Below are positions 1 to 11,563 of a stretch of DNA of 56,557 nt, in pieces (position 1 is the first letter of the stretch; each line of letters starts with the position of its first letter). The notes beneath the pieces are model-generated. The model saw nothing but the letters and a program-made list of their open reading frames with translations, ran no database searches and was not told the origin of the DNA. The translations under genes were made by a program, and so were the position numbers. The stretch is from Enterobacter sichuanensis (GTDB lineage: Bacteria; Pseudomonadota; Gammaproteobacteria; Enterobacterales; Enterobacteriaceae). The stretch spans positions 1 through 56,557 of the forward strand of contig NZ_POVL01000032.1 in assembly GCF_002939185.1 (NCBI RefSeq), written 5' to 3'.

Positions 1-597
1 TTTTTCCTAATTCGACGCAAACTCTACTCGTCAGTTTTGACACATACAATCCAGCCACCCTCAAATTTAAAAAAAATGTGATCTACGTCACACAATTTAA
101 GTGAATTTGACCCATAAATCCATCAGTATGACTTGTAATTTGTTCACTTATTGACCATTTGGAACTATTTTGTATTCTTAAATGACGAATACTCATGCAG
201 ATGGCTTAAAAGAACTGGCACGTAACGTGCTTGCTCTGTCCCGGGCGTCTGTCTGAAACATTCTCGCCAGACGCCTCTGCGTGACACATTTTTCTTACCG
301 TGAAAAAACATAGAGTTATACAAACAGCCTAAAAACACCGTTTCATAAAGAAACTATTCGAAATGATTTTGTAACGACAAGGAACGATTAAACAGGGAAA
401 AGGTGCATTTGTGTGATTTACGTTAAGTTGTTAATTTTTTTCATTTAGGGCCATTTTTCAGTTATTCTTCTTATAAGAATAATTAATGAATAATTATGAT
501 AAGGTTCACACTAATGTCGTAATCCGCTCTTGCAGATCCAGGCAAATCGCGGTAATGGTGATCACACGCTGTCTGTCAGACATCTAAGGAGTGCGCC
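1..597. promoter_or_regulatory. flhDC–uspC intergenic region with CRP site at 77-92
   Basis: No convincing gene lies in these bases. By comparison with E. coli the flagellar master operon flhDC should start just left of the window and read away from it, so this is probably its long upstream control region plus the uspC promoter. A perfect CRP consensus, TGTGA-N6-TCACA, sits at 77-92; E. coli flhDC is CRP-activated. An 8-bp stem (244-251 with 268-275) follows. A 24-codon frame at 182-256 has no Shine-Dalgarno. A TAAGGAG ribosome site at 585-591 serves uspC. The flhDC assignment is inferred from gene order. Confidence 0.6.
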
Positions 598-1026
598 ATG
601 AGTTACTCCCATCTTCTTGTTTCTGTTGCTGTTTCTCCCGAAAGCCATCAACTCCTCGCCCGGGCCGTTTCGATTGCCAGACCCCACAATGCGCGTATCA
701 GTCTTATAACACTGGCGGCCGAGCCCGAGATGTATAATCAGCTGGCAGCCCCGATGCTGGAGGATATTCGTGAGGTTCTGCAGGAGGAAACGCAGCAATT
801 TCTGCGTGAGCTGGTCGAAAAGGCACAATATCCTGTTTATGAAACCGTAATAGCGACAGGCGAACTTAATGCCCATATTCTGGATATGTGTCGTAAACAG
901 AATATTGATTTAGTGATATGCGGAAATCACAACCATAGCTTTTTATCGCGCGCGGCCTGCGCGGCAAAATCTATTGTCGCCTCAAGCCAGGTTGATGTGC
1001 TGTTAGTGCCGCTTGGGGGGCGTTAA
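598..1026 (+). CDS. uspC: Universal stress protein UspC
   Basis: A 142-residue universal stress protein, the same length as E. coli UspC and recognisably similar along its whole length (opening MSYSHLLVSVAV, then a GNHNHSF segment near residue 108 and a VDVLLVPL end). It is a single Usp domain, cytoplasmic and presumably dimeric. In E. coli UspC is linked to stationary-phase and osmotic stress and acts as a scaffold in KdpD signalling. The ATG follows TAAGGAG with 7-nt spacing. It is convergent with otsA, only 16 bp apart, and lies beside flhDC as in E. coli, so identity rests on sequence and position. Confidence 0.95.
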   Translation: MSYSHLLVSVAVSPESHQLLARAVSIARPHNARISLITLAAEPEMYNQLAAPMLEDIREVLQEETQQFLRELVEKAQYPVYETVIATGELNAHILDMCRKQNIDLVICGNHNHSFLSRAACAAKSIVASSQVDVLLVPLGGR

Positions 1027-1042
1027 CCCCCCCAGTATAAAA

Positions 1043-3263
<2,221 letters not shown>

Positions 3264-3340
3264 TTACGAGAGGTAAACGCCTTTACCTCTTTCATAGCCA
3301 TGTAAGTATAGACAGTGTGACGTCGCTCGCCATTTGACAA

Positions 3341-3369
3341 CCGCCCCGCCAGTTTTACTGGCGGGGCGG
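3341..3369. terminator. GC-rich hairpin between araH and otsB
   Basis: A perfect 12-bp stem with a TTTTA loop (3341-3352 pairing with 3358-3369). It lies downstream of araH and upstream of otsB on the same strand. It has no clean T-run on either side, so it may be an mRNA-stabilising or weak termination element rather than a canonical terminator. Confidence 0.55.
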
Positions 3370-3421
3370 TGAAGGGGTCAACTATGGTTATTAGTTGAGC
3401 AATGAAAGAGAAGAAAAAGGG

Positions 3422-4411
3422 TCAGACAGTTCGCTTCGCTTTTTGCTTGTAACGGTCGAAAATCACGGCTGCCAGCAGGATCAGACCCCGCACCACGTAC
3501 TGAGAGAACGGCGAAATATTCAGCAGGTTCATGGCGTTCTCTACCGTCCCCAGAATCAGGATACCGGCCACCACATATGAGATTTTTCCGATGCCGCCTT
3601 TGAGGGAAACGCCCCCTAAAACGCAGGCGGAGATGACGATCAGCTCATAACCGATGGAGGTCATTGGCTGGCCGCTGGTCATACGCGACGCCAGGATAAT
3701 CCCCGCGGCGGCAGAAACCAGCCCTGAGAGCACAAAGATAATAATCTTGGTGCGTACCACCGGCACCCCAGCCAGACGAGCCGCTTCTTCATTACCGCCA
3801 ATTGCCAGGGTGTTACGGCCAAAGGTGGTCCGGTTAAGCAGGAAGCCGAACAGGATCAGGCAGGCGACGGTCAGCCAGATAGGCGCAGGCAGACCCAGCC
3901 AGTTCGCATAACCCAGGGTAAAGAAGCGCTCGTCTTCAATCCCCACCGCTTTACCGTCGGAGATGATATAGGCCAGCCCGCGGACAATTTGCATCGTCGC
4001 AAGGGTGGTGATCAGGGCGTTAATCTTCAGACGTGCGATAACAAAACCGTTCACCAGACCACTGATAACGCCAAGTAACAGACCGGCCAGCACGCCAATC
4101 CACAAACTCTCCGTCATGTTGATCACCACGGCCGTGGTGACGCCAGCACAGGCAATCACCGACGCCACCGAGAGGTCAAAATCGCCGGAGGCCAGACAGA
4201 ACAGCATCCCGCAGGCCACCATTCCGGACATGGAAATGGCCAGCCCCAGCCCCTTCATATTAATGAAGGTGGCAAAATTAGGAACGAAGATCGCACAGGC
4301 CAGGAAGAGCACGGCAAAAACCACCAGCATGCCGTATTGATCCCAGATACGCCCCATACTCAACGCCGACTTCGACTTCGGCACTCCGGATGTAGTAACA
4401 GAGGACATCAT
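3422..4411 (-). CDS. araH: L-arabinose ABC transporter permease AraH
   Basis: The inner-membrane permease of the high-affinity L-arabinose importer (BPD_transp_2 family, also RbsC and MglC). It has 329 residues with about ten hydrophobic segments. The conserved EAA-like loop region GGNEEAARLAGVPV lies near residue 205. It is the last gene of araF-araG-araH, 11 bp after araG. The frame is intact. It would form the channel energised by AraG. Confidence 0.95.
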   Translation of the reverse strand: MMSSVTTSGVPKSKSALSMGRIWDQYGMLVVFAVLFLACAIFVPNFATFINMKGLGLAISMSGMVACGMLFCLASGDFDLSVASVIACAGVTTAVVINMTESLWIGVLAGLLLGVISGLVNGFVIARLKINALITTLATMQIVRGLAYIISDGKAVGIEDERFFTLGYANWLGLPAPIWLTVACLILFGFLLNRTTFGRNTLAIGGNEEAARLAGVPVVRTKIIIFVLSGLVSAAAGIILASRMTSGQPMTSIGYELIVISACVLGGVSLKGGIGKISYVVAGILILGTVENAMNLLNISPFSQYVVRGLILLAAVIFDRYKQKAKRTV

Positions 4412-4422
4412 TAACTCCTTAC

Positions 4423-5937
4423 TCAGGCGACAGCCTGGCTGACTTTAGGCATGGCGAGGTTCAACGCCTGTTGTTCATTCGCCTGTTCATGAAGTAATTC
4501 ACCGGCAATTTCGCCTTCACGCATCACCACAATGCGGTCGGCCACGCCAAGCACCTCCGGCAGATCGCTGGAGGCGAAGAGTACCGCCACGCCACGTTTT
4601 GCCAGTTCATAGATCACGTTATATATCTCGTGTTTTGCCCCCACATCGATCCCGCGGGTCGGCTCATCCAGTAAAATGACCTTCATATCCTCTGACAGCC
4701 AGCGGCCTAAAATGGCCTTCTGCTGGTTTCCGCCAGAAAGATTCATGATCAGCTGCTGGGGTCCCGGCGTTTTGATATTCAGTGAGCGAATATGGTGGTC
4801 GGCGTTGCTCGACTCCCAACTATCGTTTATCAGGCAACCTGCGCGAATAAACTTACGACGGGCAGAGATATTGATGTTGTCGCGCACCGAATGCACCGGA
4901 ATGATCCCCTCCGCCTTACGGTCTTCCGGACAGAGCATCATCCCCGCTTTTATTGCATGGGCCGGTTTCTGGATATCCACCCGCTCACCATCAATGGAAA
5001 CCTGTCCATCGGTGATACGGGTTCCGCCGAACAAGCCTTTCATTAATTCGCTGCGCCCTGCCCCAACCAGACCAAACAGTCCGACAATTTCACCGCTGCG
5101 TACGGATAACGAAACCGGCGTTCTCACGCCCGGCGCTTTCACATTGTCCAGACGCAGGCGTTCAGGCCCGTACTCGCGTGGTTTCCAGTGATAAATATCA
5201 CCCAGCTCGCGTCCGACCATCGCCTGAACAAGCTGGTCATGGTTAACCTGCTCCATGTCGGTAAAGGTGCGCACATAGCGCCCATCTTTAAACACGGTGA
5301 TGGCATCGCTCAGGGCAAAAATCTCTTCCATACGGTGTGAAACGTACAAAATTGTGCGCCCTTCCTGACGCAGTTCGCGGATCACCCGAAACAGATTGTC
5401 GATTTCACGCGCAGAGAGCGAACTGGTGGGTTCATCAAAGGCAATAATTCTGGCGTTACGCGCCAGTGCCTTGGCAATTTCAACCATCTGCCACTGGCCG
5501 ATGGAGAGATATTTCAGCGGCGTCTGGGGATCAACATCCAGACCCAGGTGTTTAAGCTGCAGCCCCGCTTCATAATTAAGTAGCGAACGATTCACCACGC
5601 CGCCTTTATGCGGAAGCTGTCCTAAATAGATATTTTCCGCCACGGTCATCTCGGGGATGAGGTGCAGCTCCTGATAGATAATGGCCACCCCGGCGTTTAG
5701 CGCCGCAGTGGTATCGGCAAACGCCACCTCTTCACCGCGAATCGCCAGCGTGCCGGTCGTTGGCGTGTAGTTGCCGCTGAGGATTTTCAACAGTGTGGAT
5801 TTTCCCGCACCGTTTTCCCCCATCAGGGCATGAACCTGGCCGGCATAGCAGTCGAAGCTGATATCGGTCAGCGCGTTAACACCGGGGAATGTTTTCCCGA
5901 TGCCGCGAAAAGAGAGATACGGATCAGACTGTCGCAT
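4423..5937 (-). CDS. araG: L-arabinose ABC transporter ATP-binding protein AraG
   Basis: A 504-residue sugar-import ATPase with two fused ABC domains. The first has Walker [10 protein letters not shown] near residue 40 and a divergent signature LSIGQWQ. The second has a degenerate Walker A (GLVGAGRSE, near residue 292) and a good LSGGNQQK signature, as usual in the MglA/RbsA/AraG family. It supplies energy to AraH for periplasmic arabinose delivered by AraF. It lies between araF and araH on the same strand with short gaps, consistent with one AraC-controlled operon. Confidence 0.96.
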   Translation of the reverse strand: MRQSDPYLSFRGIGKTFPGVNALTDISFDCYAGQVHALMGENGAGKSTLLKILSGNYTPTTGTLAIRGEEVAFADTTAALNAGVAIIYQELHLIPEMTVAENIYLGQLPHKGGVVNRSLLNYEAGLQLKHLGLDVDPQTPLKYLSIGQWQMVEIAKALARNARIIAFDEPTSSLSAREIDNLFRVIRELRQEGRTILYVSHRMEEIFALSDAITVFKDGRYVRTFTDMEQVNHDQLVQAMVGRELGDIYHWKPREYGPERLRLDNVKAPGVRTPVSLSVRSGEIVGLFGLVGAGRSELMKGLFGGTRITDGQVSIDGERVDIQKPAHAIKAGMMLCPEDRKAEGIIPVHSVRDNINISARRKFIRAGCLINDSWESSNADHHIRSLNIKTPGPQQLIMNLSGGNQQKAILGRWLSEDMKVILLDEPTRGIDVGAKHEIYNVIYELAKRGVAVLFASSDLPEVLGVADRIVVMREGEIAGELLHEQANEQQALNLAMPKVSQAVA

Positions 5938-6008
5938 AACGTCTCCGTGATTCCTGTAGTGTGTACGTCAGGCCCCTCACCCTGCGCGAGGGGCACAATC
6001 ACCGCGTA

Positions 6009-6998
6009 TTACTTACCGCCCAGTCCTTTTTTCGCCAGCTCCTCTTTGAAGTTGTCGCGGGTGATCAACACCACGTCGGTCACTTCCGTAAATTTCGGCG
6101 GCTCAACCCCTTTGGTTACCCAGTTGTAGAGCATTTCACTGGATTTATAGCCGTGAACGTCCGGGCTTGGCAGCAGAGAGCCGTAGAAACCGGTGGCCTG
6201 CGCTTTAGAGAGTTCACTCACCGCGTCAACGCCGTTGATGCCAATCCCGATCACATCAGGTGCTTTGAACCCCTGGCCTTCCGTCGCGCGTACCCCGCCC
6301 AGCACGGTATTGTCGTTCATGCCAACCACCAGCCAGTGTTTCACCTCCGGATGCTGAACCAGCATGGAGTTGGCGGCGTCGAAAGCGCCCGGGATATCGT
6401 TGGATTTGGTGGGGACTTTGTAGATCTGTTTTTCCGGGAAGCCGGCCGCTTTCAGGGCATCCATTGAACCGGTGGTACGACGACGCGCCGTGTCCAGTTC
6501 ATCCGCGGTGATCGCCATTACCGCCGTTTCTTTCACATCCCAGCCACGCTTTTGCATCTCTTTATAGAGTTCCTGGCCCTGACGTTCGCCAATCTTGGTC
6601 GCCGCCATCATCACCAGCGGGACGCTGTCCATCGGCTTGCCTTTGGCGTTAACGAACTGATCGTCAACGGCAATGACTTTCATGTCGTAACCGCGAGCTT
6701 TCGCCGCAATGGCCGAACCGAGCTTGGGATCCGGCGTACAGATAACGAAACCTTTCGCACCGCTGGCCGCCAGGCTGTCGATGGCATTCAGGGTTTTCTC
6801 ACCGTCCGGCACGGCGATTTTAATCACCTCAAAACCTAAATCTTTCCCGGCCTTATCAGCGAATTTCCACTCGGTCTGGAACCAGGGTTCTTCGGGCTGT
6901 TTTACCAAAAAACCGAGTTTTAAATTCTCAGCGATAGCGGATTGTGACATAACGGCAGCCAGACCGATGGCCGCGAGCGCTTTAGTAAATTTGTGCAT
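6009..6998 (-). CDS. araF: L-arabinose-binding periplasmic protein AraF
   Basis: The 329-residue periplasmic arabinose receptor, nearly identical to E. coli AraF. A typical signal peptide (MHKFTKALAAIGLAAVMSQ, cleaved after AIA) is followed by the mature start ENLKLGFLVKQPEEPWF. The chosen ATG at 6998 gives the family length; a frame seven codons longer is open but would spoil the signal peptide. It is the first gene of araFGH. Tandem AraC-type half-sites lie about 250 bp upstream. Confidence 0.96.
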   Translation of the reverse strand: MHKFTKALAAIGLAAVMSQSAIAENLKLGFLVKQPEEPWFQTEWKFADKAGKDLGFEVIKIAVPDGEKTLNAIDSLAASGAKGFVICTPDPKLGSAIAAKARGYDMKVIAVDDQFVNAKGKPMDSVPLVMMAATKIGERQGQELYKEMQKRGWDVKETAVMAITADELDTARRRTTGSMDALKAAGFPEKQIYKVPTKSNDIPGAFDAANSMLVQHPEVKHWLVVGMNDNTVLGGVRATEGQGFKAPDVIGIGINGVDAVSELSKAQATGFYGSLLPSPDVHGYKSSEMLYNWVTKGVEPPKFTEVTDVVLITRDNFKEELAKKGLGGK

Positions 6999-7244
6999 GG
7001 TAAACTCCAGCTTTAGCATTCTTTTCTGTAGGGAATATTTGCGTGCTTCTAATTTAATCGGACTTAAAACAAGGCATTAGCGCTTACCTCGTCATAAGCG
7101 TTATTGCTGGTGATAGTTTTAGCGGGAAATTAATCATCCATAAGAGAGCCCCATCACACCGCAGAATTACAGTAATTGCGTACATAAATTCAGCGAAAAA
7201 TGACATAAAAAAGGGCATATTTGTCTGACAATTGAATAAGGGTT

Positions 7245-7282
7245 AAGCAGGATTATCCATAAGATTAGCTAAGAAATCCCTG
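7245..7282 (+). promoter_or_regulatory. Tandem AraC half-sites upstream of araFGH
   Basis: Two direct copies resembling the araI consensus TAGC-N7-TCCATA: AAGC-N7-TCCATA at 7245-7261 and TAGC-N7-TCCCTG at 7266-7282. Their starts are 21 bp apart, the spacing of araI1 and araI2, and an AGATTAGC stretch joins them as in the E. coli araBAD site. The sites read on the plus strand, opposite to araF. This supports arabinose control of araFGH. Confidence 0.7.
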
Positions 7283-7785
7283 ATGCCCTTAAGAAGGCAA
7301 AATCGCATGGCGTGTTAACGAAGGGATAACCGGTTTAAGATCATGAAGAACTGAGAAGCTGAAATACCGTTATTCTGCAAAATTTGATTTAACTCAATTT
7401 TACGTCACCAGCATAAATTAAAAATAATTAAGCTGTATTTGTATTTTTCACCGAGCATTATTCCAGTTAATTATTTCCGGAAGAGTAACAATGCATAACA
7501 CGAACAAAAAACAATCATTATCAGAAACTTAACTATAAGTTATTTCATGGCGAGCTAATTGACTTTCTGTACTATATTAAACTTTGTAATGTATGGTAAA
7601 CACAGCCCAATTAAGAGTTTTCTTAGACCAAAGACAAGGGTATGCTTATTTTTATCGAACACAGGAAGTGAATTCGGTCGACTTTAGTCACTGCAGAAAG
7701 ACTATTTCTGTTTTTTTCTTCGTATTTGCCTGGCACACAGGTTAAGCAACGGACATCACGTCCCACAGTCAATAAGGATATGAGT
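7283..7785. other. AT-rich intergenic region before ftnB
   Basis: About 500 bp between the AraC sites and ftnB. No open frame of note, RNA gene or repeat was recognised. It presumably holds the ftnB promoter, which could not be placed with confidence. The ftnB ribosome site AAGGA ends 7 bases before the chosen start. Confidence 0.4.
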
Positions 7786-8289
7786 ATGGCTACCCAAACG
7801 ATGATGCAAAAACTTAACGCGCAGATGAACCTTGAGTTCTATGCCTCTAATCTGCACCTGCACCTGAGTGCATGGTGTGCCGAGAACAGTCTCACGGGCT
7901 CTGCCACATTCTTTCGCTCTCAGGCGCAAAGTAACGTCACGCACATGATGCGTGTTTTTAACTACCTGAAAGCCGCAGGGGCAAATCCTGTCGTAAAAGC
8001 CCTTGATGGGATCAACGAAAATTACTCTTGTCTGGAAGAACTGTTCCAGAAAACGCTCGACGAGTATGAACAGCGCTGCAGTACGCTCAGCAAGCTGGCC
8101 GATGAAGCCAAAGCCCAGCAGGACATTACTACGCTTAAATTTTTACGCGATATGGACAGAGAGCAACAGCAGGATGGCATGCTGCTGAAGACGCTGGCGG
8201 ATGAGATCCATAACGCGCAGCAGGCAGGGTTATGCCCCGAGCAAACCGACCGTCATCTGCTCGATATTGTGACGGTGCAGCATCACTGA
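7786..8289 (+). CDS. ftnB: Ferritin-like protein FtnB
   Basis: A 167-residue ferritin-fold protein with the length and pattern of E. coli FtnB. Its four-helix sequence opens [15 protein letters not shown] and carries the [14 protein letters not shown] first helix. Compared with FtnA in this window it lacks part of the ferroxidase ligand set: FtnA has EEMTHM where this protein has QSNVTHM. FtnB in enterobacteria is tied to iron handling and repair of iron-sulfur clusters rather than bulk storage. The start at 7786 is preferred over 7780 because AAGGA lies 7 nt upstream. Confidence 0.92.
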   Translation: MATQTMMQKLNAQMNLEFYASNLHLHLSAWCAENSLTGSATFFRSQAQSNVTHMMRVFNYLKAAGANPVVKALDGINENYSCLEELFQKTLDEYEQRCSTLSKLADEAKAQQDITTLKFLRDMDREQQQDGMLLKTLADEIHNAQQAGLCPEQTDRHLLDIVTVQHH

Positions 8290-8296
8290 GTCTTTT

Positions 8297-8322
8297 AACC
8301 TGCTCCCGTCCGGGGGCAGGTT
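8297..8322 (+). terminator. Hairpin downstream of ftnB
   Basis: AACCTGC (8297-8303) pairs with GCAGGTT (8316-8322), with inner CCC/GGG pairing. A pyrimidine-rich tail follows. It lies 8 bp after the ftnB stop and fits an intrinsic terminator. Confidence 0.6.
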
Positions 8323-8445
8323 TCCCTTCTTATCCCCAACCTCCTCTTTTTGCTGAAATTTAACAAATCAGATCTCGCTCCCAATGATTAACCACACAAC
8401 GTGTAATGATTTATTTAATTACATAATCATCGACGAGGGAGCAGT

Positions 8446-9789
8446 ATGATCACCATTGAGTTTGTTGTCATTCTCCTCTGCCTGCTGACAGGTACACGTT
8501 ACGGCGGGATGGGGCTGGGGTTAATAAGCGGTATTGGTCTATTCATTTTATGTTTTGTCTTTGGTCTGCAGCCGGGTAAGCCACCGGTTGACGTGATGCT
8601 AACCATTCTTGCGGTGATTGGTTGCGCGGCCACCCTGCAGACGGCGGGCGGCCTCAACGTTATGATGCAGTTTGCTGAACGTTTGCTGCGCAAACACCCG
8701 CAACACATCACTCTCCTCGCCCCGTTTACCACCTGGATGCTGACCTTTCTGTGCGGTACCGGGCACGTGGTGTACACCATGTTCCCCATTATCGCGGATA
8801 TCGCCCTGAAAAAAGGGATCCGCCCGGAGCGCCCAATGGCCGTGGCATCGGTCGCCTCACAGATGGCGATTACGGCCTCCCCCGTTTCCGTTGCCGTGGT
8901 GTCGCTGGTCTCCATCCTGGCGGCGCAGCATGGGCTCGGCCACGCGTGGGGCATCCTAGAGATCCTCGCCGTGTCGGTTCCCGCGTCACTGTTCGGCGTG
9001 GCCATTGCGGCCCTGTGGAGTTTACGCCGCGGGAAAGAGCTGGCTGATGACGCGGAGTTTCAGGAAAAACTAAAGGATCCAAAGCAGCGCGAGTTTATCT
9101 ATGGCGGAACGGAGACGTTACTGAATCAACGTTTCCCCAAACAAGCCTACTGGTCGACGTGGATTTTCTTTGCCGGTATTGCCGTGGTCGTTTTGCTGGG
9201 GGCATTCCCTGAATTACGCCCCGCCTTTGAACTGAAAGGCAAAATGACGGCGCTGTCGATGAACCTGGTCATCCAGATGATGATGCTTATTGCAGGCGCG
9301 GTGATGCTGATGGCCTGCAAAGTTAATGCCTCTGCCATATCTAACGGCGCGGTATTCAAGGCGGGTATGGTCGCGATCTTTTCGGTGTTCGGCGTGGCAT
9401 GGATGAGTGATACCTTTTTCCAGGCACATCTCGACGAGTTAAAACTGGCGCTGGAAGGGGTGGTGAAAAGCCACCCGTGGACCTATGCCATTGTGCTGTT
9501 TCTGGTGTCAAAACTGGTGAACAGCCAGGCGGCGGCGCTGACGGCGGTGGCGCCTATGGGCCTGATGCTGGGTATCGATCCGAAGATGCTGATCGCCTTC
9601 TTCCCGGCCTCATACGGCTATTTTGTCCTGCCGACCTATCCAAGCGATTTGGCCTGCATCGGTTTTGACCGGTCAGGCACCACCCGTATCGGTAAATTTA
9701 TCATCAACCACAGCTTTATTCTGCCAGGGCTGATTGGAGTGAGCTGCGCGTGTGCGGCGAGCTACCTGCTGGTTCAGACCTTCTTTTAA
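8446..9789 (+). CDS. Anaerobic C4-dicarboxylate transporter, DcuB type
   Basis: A 447-residue inner-membrane carrier of the DcuA/DcuB family, which exchanges fumarate, malate or aspartate for succinate during anaerobic respiration. It follows E. coli DcuB closely: a hydrophobic N-terminus, LQPGKPPVDVML near residue 45, CGTGHVVYT near residue 101, the loop EFQEKLKDP and the C-terminal segments YPSDLACIGFDRSGTT and INHSFILPGLIGV. About 10-12 membrane segments are apparent. E. coli has no such gene between ftnB and yecJ, so this is an accessory paralogue. The exact substrate preference cannot be read from sequence. Confidence 0.88.
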   Translation: MITIEFVVILLCLLTGTRYGGMGLGLISGIGLFILCFVFGLQPGKPPVDVMLTILAVIGCAATLQTAGGLNVMMQFAERLLRKHPQHITLLAPFTTWMLTFLCGTGHVVYTMFPIIADIALKKGIRPERPMAVASVASQMAITASPVSVAVVSLVSILAAQHGLGHAWGILEILAVSVPASLFGVAIAALWSLRRGKELADDAEFQEKLKDPKQREFIYGGTETLLNQRFPKQAYWSTWIFFAGIAVVVLLGAFPELRPAFELKGKMTALSMNLVIQMMMLIAGAVMLMACKVNASAISNGAVFKAGMVAIFSVFGVAWMSDTFFQAHLDELKLALEGVVKSHPWTYAIVLFLVSKLVNSQAAALTAVAPMGLMLGIDPKMLIAFFPASYGYFVLPTYPSDLACIGFDRSGTTRIGKFIINHSFILPGLIGVSCACAASYLLVQTFF

Positions 9790-9799
9790 CGGTATCAAC

Positions 9800-9820
9800 G
9801 GGCGACAGGTTCCGTCGCCC
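9800..9820. terminator. Hairpin between dcu-like gene and yecJ
   Basis: A perfect 7-bp GC stem, GGGCGAC (9800-9806) with GTCGCCC (9814-9820), between the convergent carrier gene and yecJ. The tail is C/T-rich, so termination strength is uncertain. Confidence 0.5.
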
Positions 9821-9830
9821 CTTCCCCGCT

Positions 9831-10082
9831 TTAGTGAGACTCACCCTGCGGAGTGAATCGCAGTTCAATCAGCGCGATGGCTTTCTGGATCGCCCGAAGC
9901 GTAACCGGATCAGCGGCAGCAGGATGGCTGGTGAAATCGATATTTTTCAGCTGCGTTGACATCTTCTCGCGCACTTCAACCGGCGCAATCACGTCCAGAA
10001 CATCGAGAATTTGTTTGATAACCAGCTGGCACGCGACAACGTCAGACACCAGTTCCTGATCGGCGCTCAGGTTTTGAGACAT
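9831..10082 (-). CDS. yecJ: YecJ family protein (DUF2766)
   Basis: A small soluble protein of 83 residues matching the YecJ family in sequence style and position (between ftnB and azuC/yecR, minus strand). It is probably helical and has no recognised catalytic motif or membrane segment. Function is unknown. A bidirectional terminator at 10151-10178 separates it from the upstream azuC transcript. Confidence 0.85.
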   Translation of the reverse strand: MSQNLSADQELVSDVVACQLVIKQILDVLDVIAPVEVREKMSTQLKNIDFTSHPAAADPVTLRAIQKAIALIELRFTPQGESH

Positions 10083-10150
10083 GGGGTTTTCTCCTTATTG
10101 AAAGGCCGCCATAGTAACAAAACGTGGCCCCTTTCATCTCCCGCAGAGAT

Positions 10151-10178
10151 AAAAAAACCTGCCGAAGCAGGTTTTTTT
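10151..10178. terminator. Bidirectional terminator after azuC
   Basis: AACCTGC-CGAA-GCAGGTT (10156-10173) is flanked by seven A and seven T residues, so it can terminate in both directions. It begins 2 bp after the azuC stop, as expected for the 3' end of the AzuCR RNA. Confidence 0.85.
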
Positions 10179-10179
10179 A

Positions 10180-10263
10180 TCAGAACATGGCACCCGGCGG
10201 CACGTCTTTAAACGTGCGGCAATAATTGGTCCACATACTTTTCAGGATTTTGCGCAGTTTCAC
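10180..10263 (-). CDS. azuC: Small protein AzuC (AzuCR dual-function RNA)
   Basis: A 27-residue protein matching E. coli AzuC (28 residues): it starts with a GTG read as Met, then KLRKILKSMW, and ends with FKDVPPGAMF. It is basic and amphipathic. In E. coli AzuC is membrane-associated and binds glycerol-3-phosphate dehydrogenase GlpD, and its mRNA also acts as the base-pairing RNA AzuR. The terminator directly after the stop fits a short dual-function RNA. A GGGG run about 8 nt upstream of the GTG is the likely ribosome site. It lies between yecJ and yecR, as in E. coli. Confidence 0.85.
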   Translation of the reverse strand: MKLRKILKSMWTNYCRTFKDVPPGAMF

Positions 10264-10344
10264 GATGATGCCCCATTAACTTGTTATACAACTTTATTGT
10301 CAACGTGCTTATAATATGACCACCATCACAAAAATCAATGTTTT

Positions 10345-10360
10345 TGTGATTCGCATCACG
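10345..10360. promoter_or_regulatory. CRP-like site upstream of azuC
   Basis: TGTGA-TTCGCA-TCACG matches the CRP consensus at 9 of 10 key positions. It lies about 80 bp upstream of azuC and 130 bp upstream of yecR on the other strand. In E. coli azuC is reported to be CRP-repressed, so this site may serve azuC. A candidate -10 (TATTAT) for azuC lies nearby at about 10313-10318 on the minus strand. Confidence 0.6.
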
Positions 10361-10488
10361 ATTTTGTGCGCATATGCATTCATCCCTGACCCGTTGCAAA
10401 GAGAGAGGGCAGATTGTCCGGCTATTCCAGCCATTGCAGCTGACATCTGCGGGTACGATAACGTATTTCCATCCACTCAGAGCGAACC

Positions 10489-10827
10489 ATGAAAAGAGTC
10501 ATTGTAGCTGGTGCAATCCTGCTGCTCGCGGGGTGTACGGTCCCTCGCCAGGCTGAAGTCAGTAGCCTCGACGCACCAAACGGCATCGTCCGCCTCGACT
10601 ACGGCCAGGCAGCACTGCAAAATGCGTATTCTGATGAGTATGTGAATAACGGTACGGCGGCAAAAGCGTGTCAGCGTATGGGGTATGCCACCGCCTCAGC
10701 CTATGGTCAGCCCATCAAAACCTGCACCCTCATCAGCGGCTCGTTGTGTCTGAACGAGAGCGTGACAATCCAGTATAAATGTATGGGTTATGCCGTTAAC
10801 CCTCAGTCAAACAATCCCTGGTATTAA
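10489..10827 (+). CDS. yecR: YecR-like lipoprotein
   Basis: A 112-residue predicted lipoprotein. The signal peptide MKRVIVAGAILLLAGC ends in a clear lipobox (LAGC, Cys16). The mature part holds five further cysteines (motifs KACQRMGYATAS, KTCTL, LCLNE, KCMGY) and probably folds outside the inner membrane. It matches YecR, a gene in the FlhDC flagellar regulon of E. coli, and sits in the same place, between azuC and ftnA. The exact role is unknown. Confidence 0.9.
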   Translation: MKRVIVAGAILLLAGCTVPRQAEVSSLDAPNGIVRLDYGQAALQNAYSDEYVNNGTAAKACQRMGYATASAYGQPIKTCTLISGSLCLNESVTIQYKCMGYAVNPQSNNPWY

Positions 10828-11029
10828 TCAGCGTTGCCAGCGTCTGCTGGCAACTTATTTTATTAAGAACAAAAATAATTCTCATTAATAAATATTAAAA
10901 TCGTCAATGCGTTTTATTCCCATTCGTATTTTGAATAAAGAAATAATAATTTTACGTTTTGCAAATAATTAAATAACAAATTATAGTGTCGCTCATTGTG
11001 AACCAGAAATAATCACCCGGAGCGCCACC

Positions 11030-11527
11030 ATGCTGAAAACTGAAATGATCGACAAGCTCAACGCACAAATGAACCTTGAGCTGTTTTCGTCCCTGCTCTA
11101 CCAGCAGATGAGCGCCTGGTGCAGCTACCACAGTTTCGAAGGCGCAGCCGCATTTCTGCGTCGTCACGCGCAGGAAGAGATGACCCACATGCAGCGTCTG
11201 TTTGATTATCTGACAGATACGGGCAGCCTGCCGCGCATTGAAACCGTGGCCTCACCCTTTGCTGAGTATAATTCTCTCGATGAACTGTTCCGCGCCACCT
11301 ACGAGCACGAGCAGCTGATCACTCAGAAAATTAACGAACTGGTTCATGCTGCGATGACCAGCCAGGATTACCCAACCTTTAATTTCCTGCAGTGGTACGT
11401 CGCTGAACAACACGAAGAAGAGAAACTGTTTAAATCCGTGCTGGATAAATTATCTCTGGTGGGGAAATCTGGCGAAGGTCTTTACTTTATTGATAAAGAA
11501 CTTTCCACGCTTGATACGCAGAATTAA
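11030..11527 (+). CDS. ftnA: Non-heme ferritin FtnA
   Basis: A 165-residue ferritin that forms a 24-mer iron store. The ferroxidase-centre residues are present: Glu in [14 protein letters not shown] near residue 17, the EEMTHM motif near residues 49-54, and a Glu-rich [10 protein letters not shown] segment near residues 126-135. The length equals E. coli FtnA. In E. coli ftnA is expressed when iron is plentiful, through Fur relieving H-NS silencing. A hairpin at 11534-11558 ends the unit. Confidence 0.95.
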   Translation: MLKTEMIDKLNAQMNLELFSSLLYQQMSAWCSYHSFEGAAAFLRRHAQEEMTHMQRLFDYLTDTGSLPRIETVASPFAEYNSLDELFRATYEHEQLITQKINELVHAAMTSQDYPTFNFLQWYVAEQHEEEKLFKSVLDKLSLVGKSGEGLYFIDKELSTLDTQN

Positions 11528-11533
11528 TTTCAG

Positions 11534-11558
11534 CGCGGTGCGGGTTCCCTGCACCGCG
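11534..11558. terminator. Terminator between ftnA and the convergent ORF
   Basis: CGCGGTGC (11534-11541) pairs perfectly with GCACCGCG (11551-11558), followed by TTAATTT on the plus side and flanked by A-rich DNA on the other. It is placed to serve both convergent genes. Confidence 0.7.
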
Positions 11559-11563
11559 TTAAT

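Noticed and set aside
182..256. 24-codon open frame upstream of flhDC
   Set aside because: No ribosome site; length is within chance expectation. Not listed as a gene.
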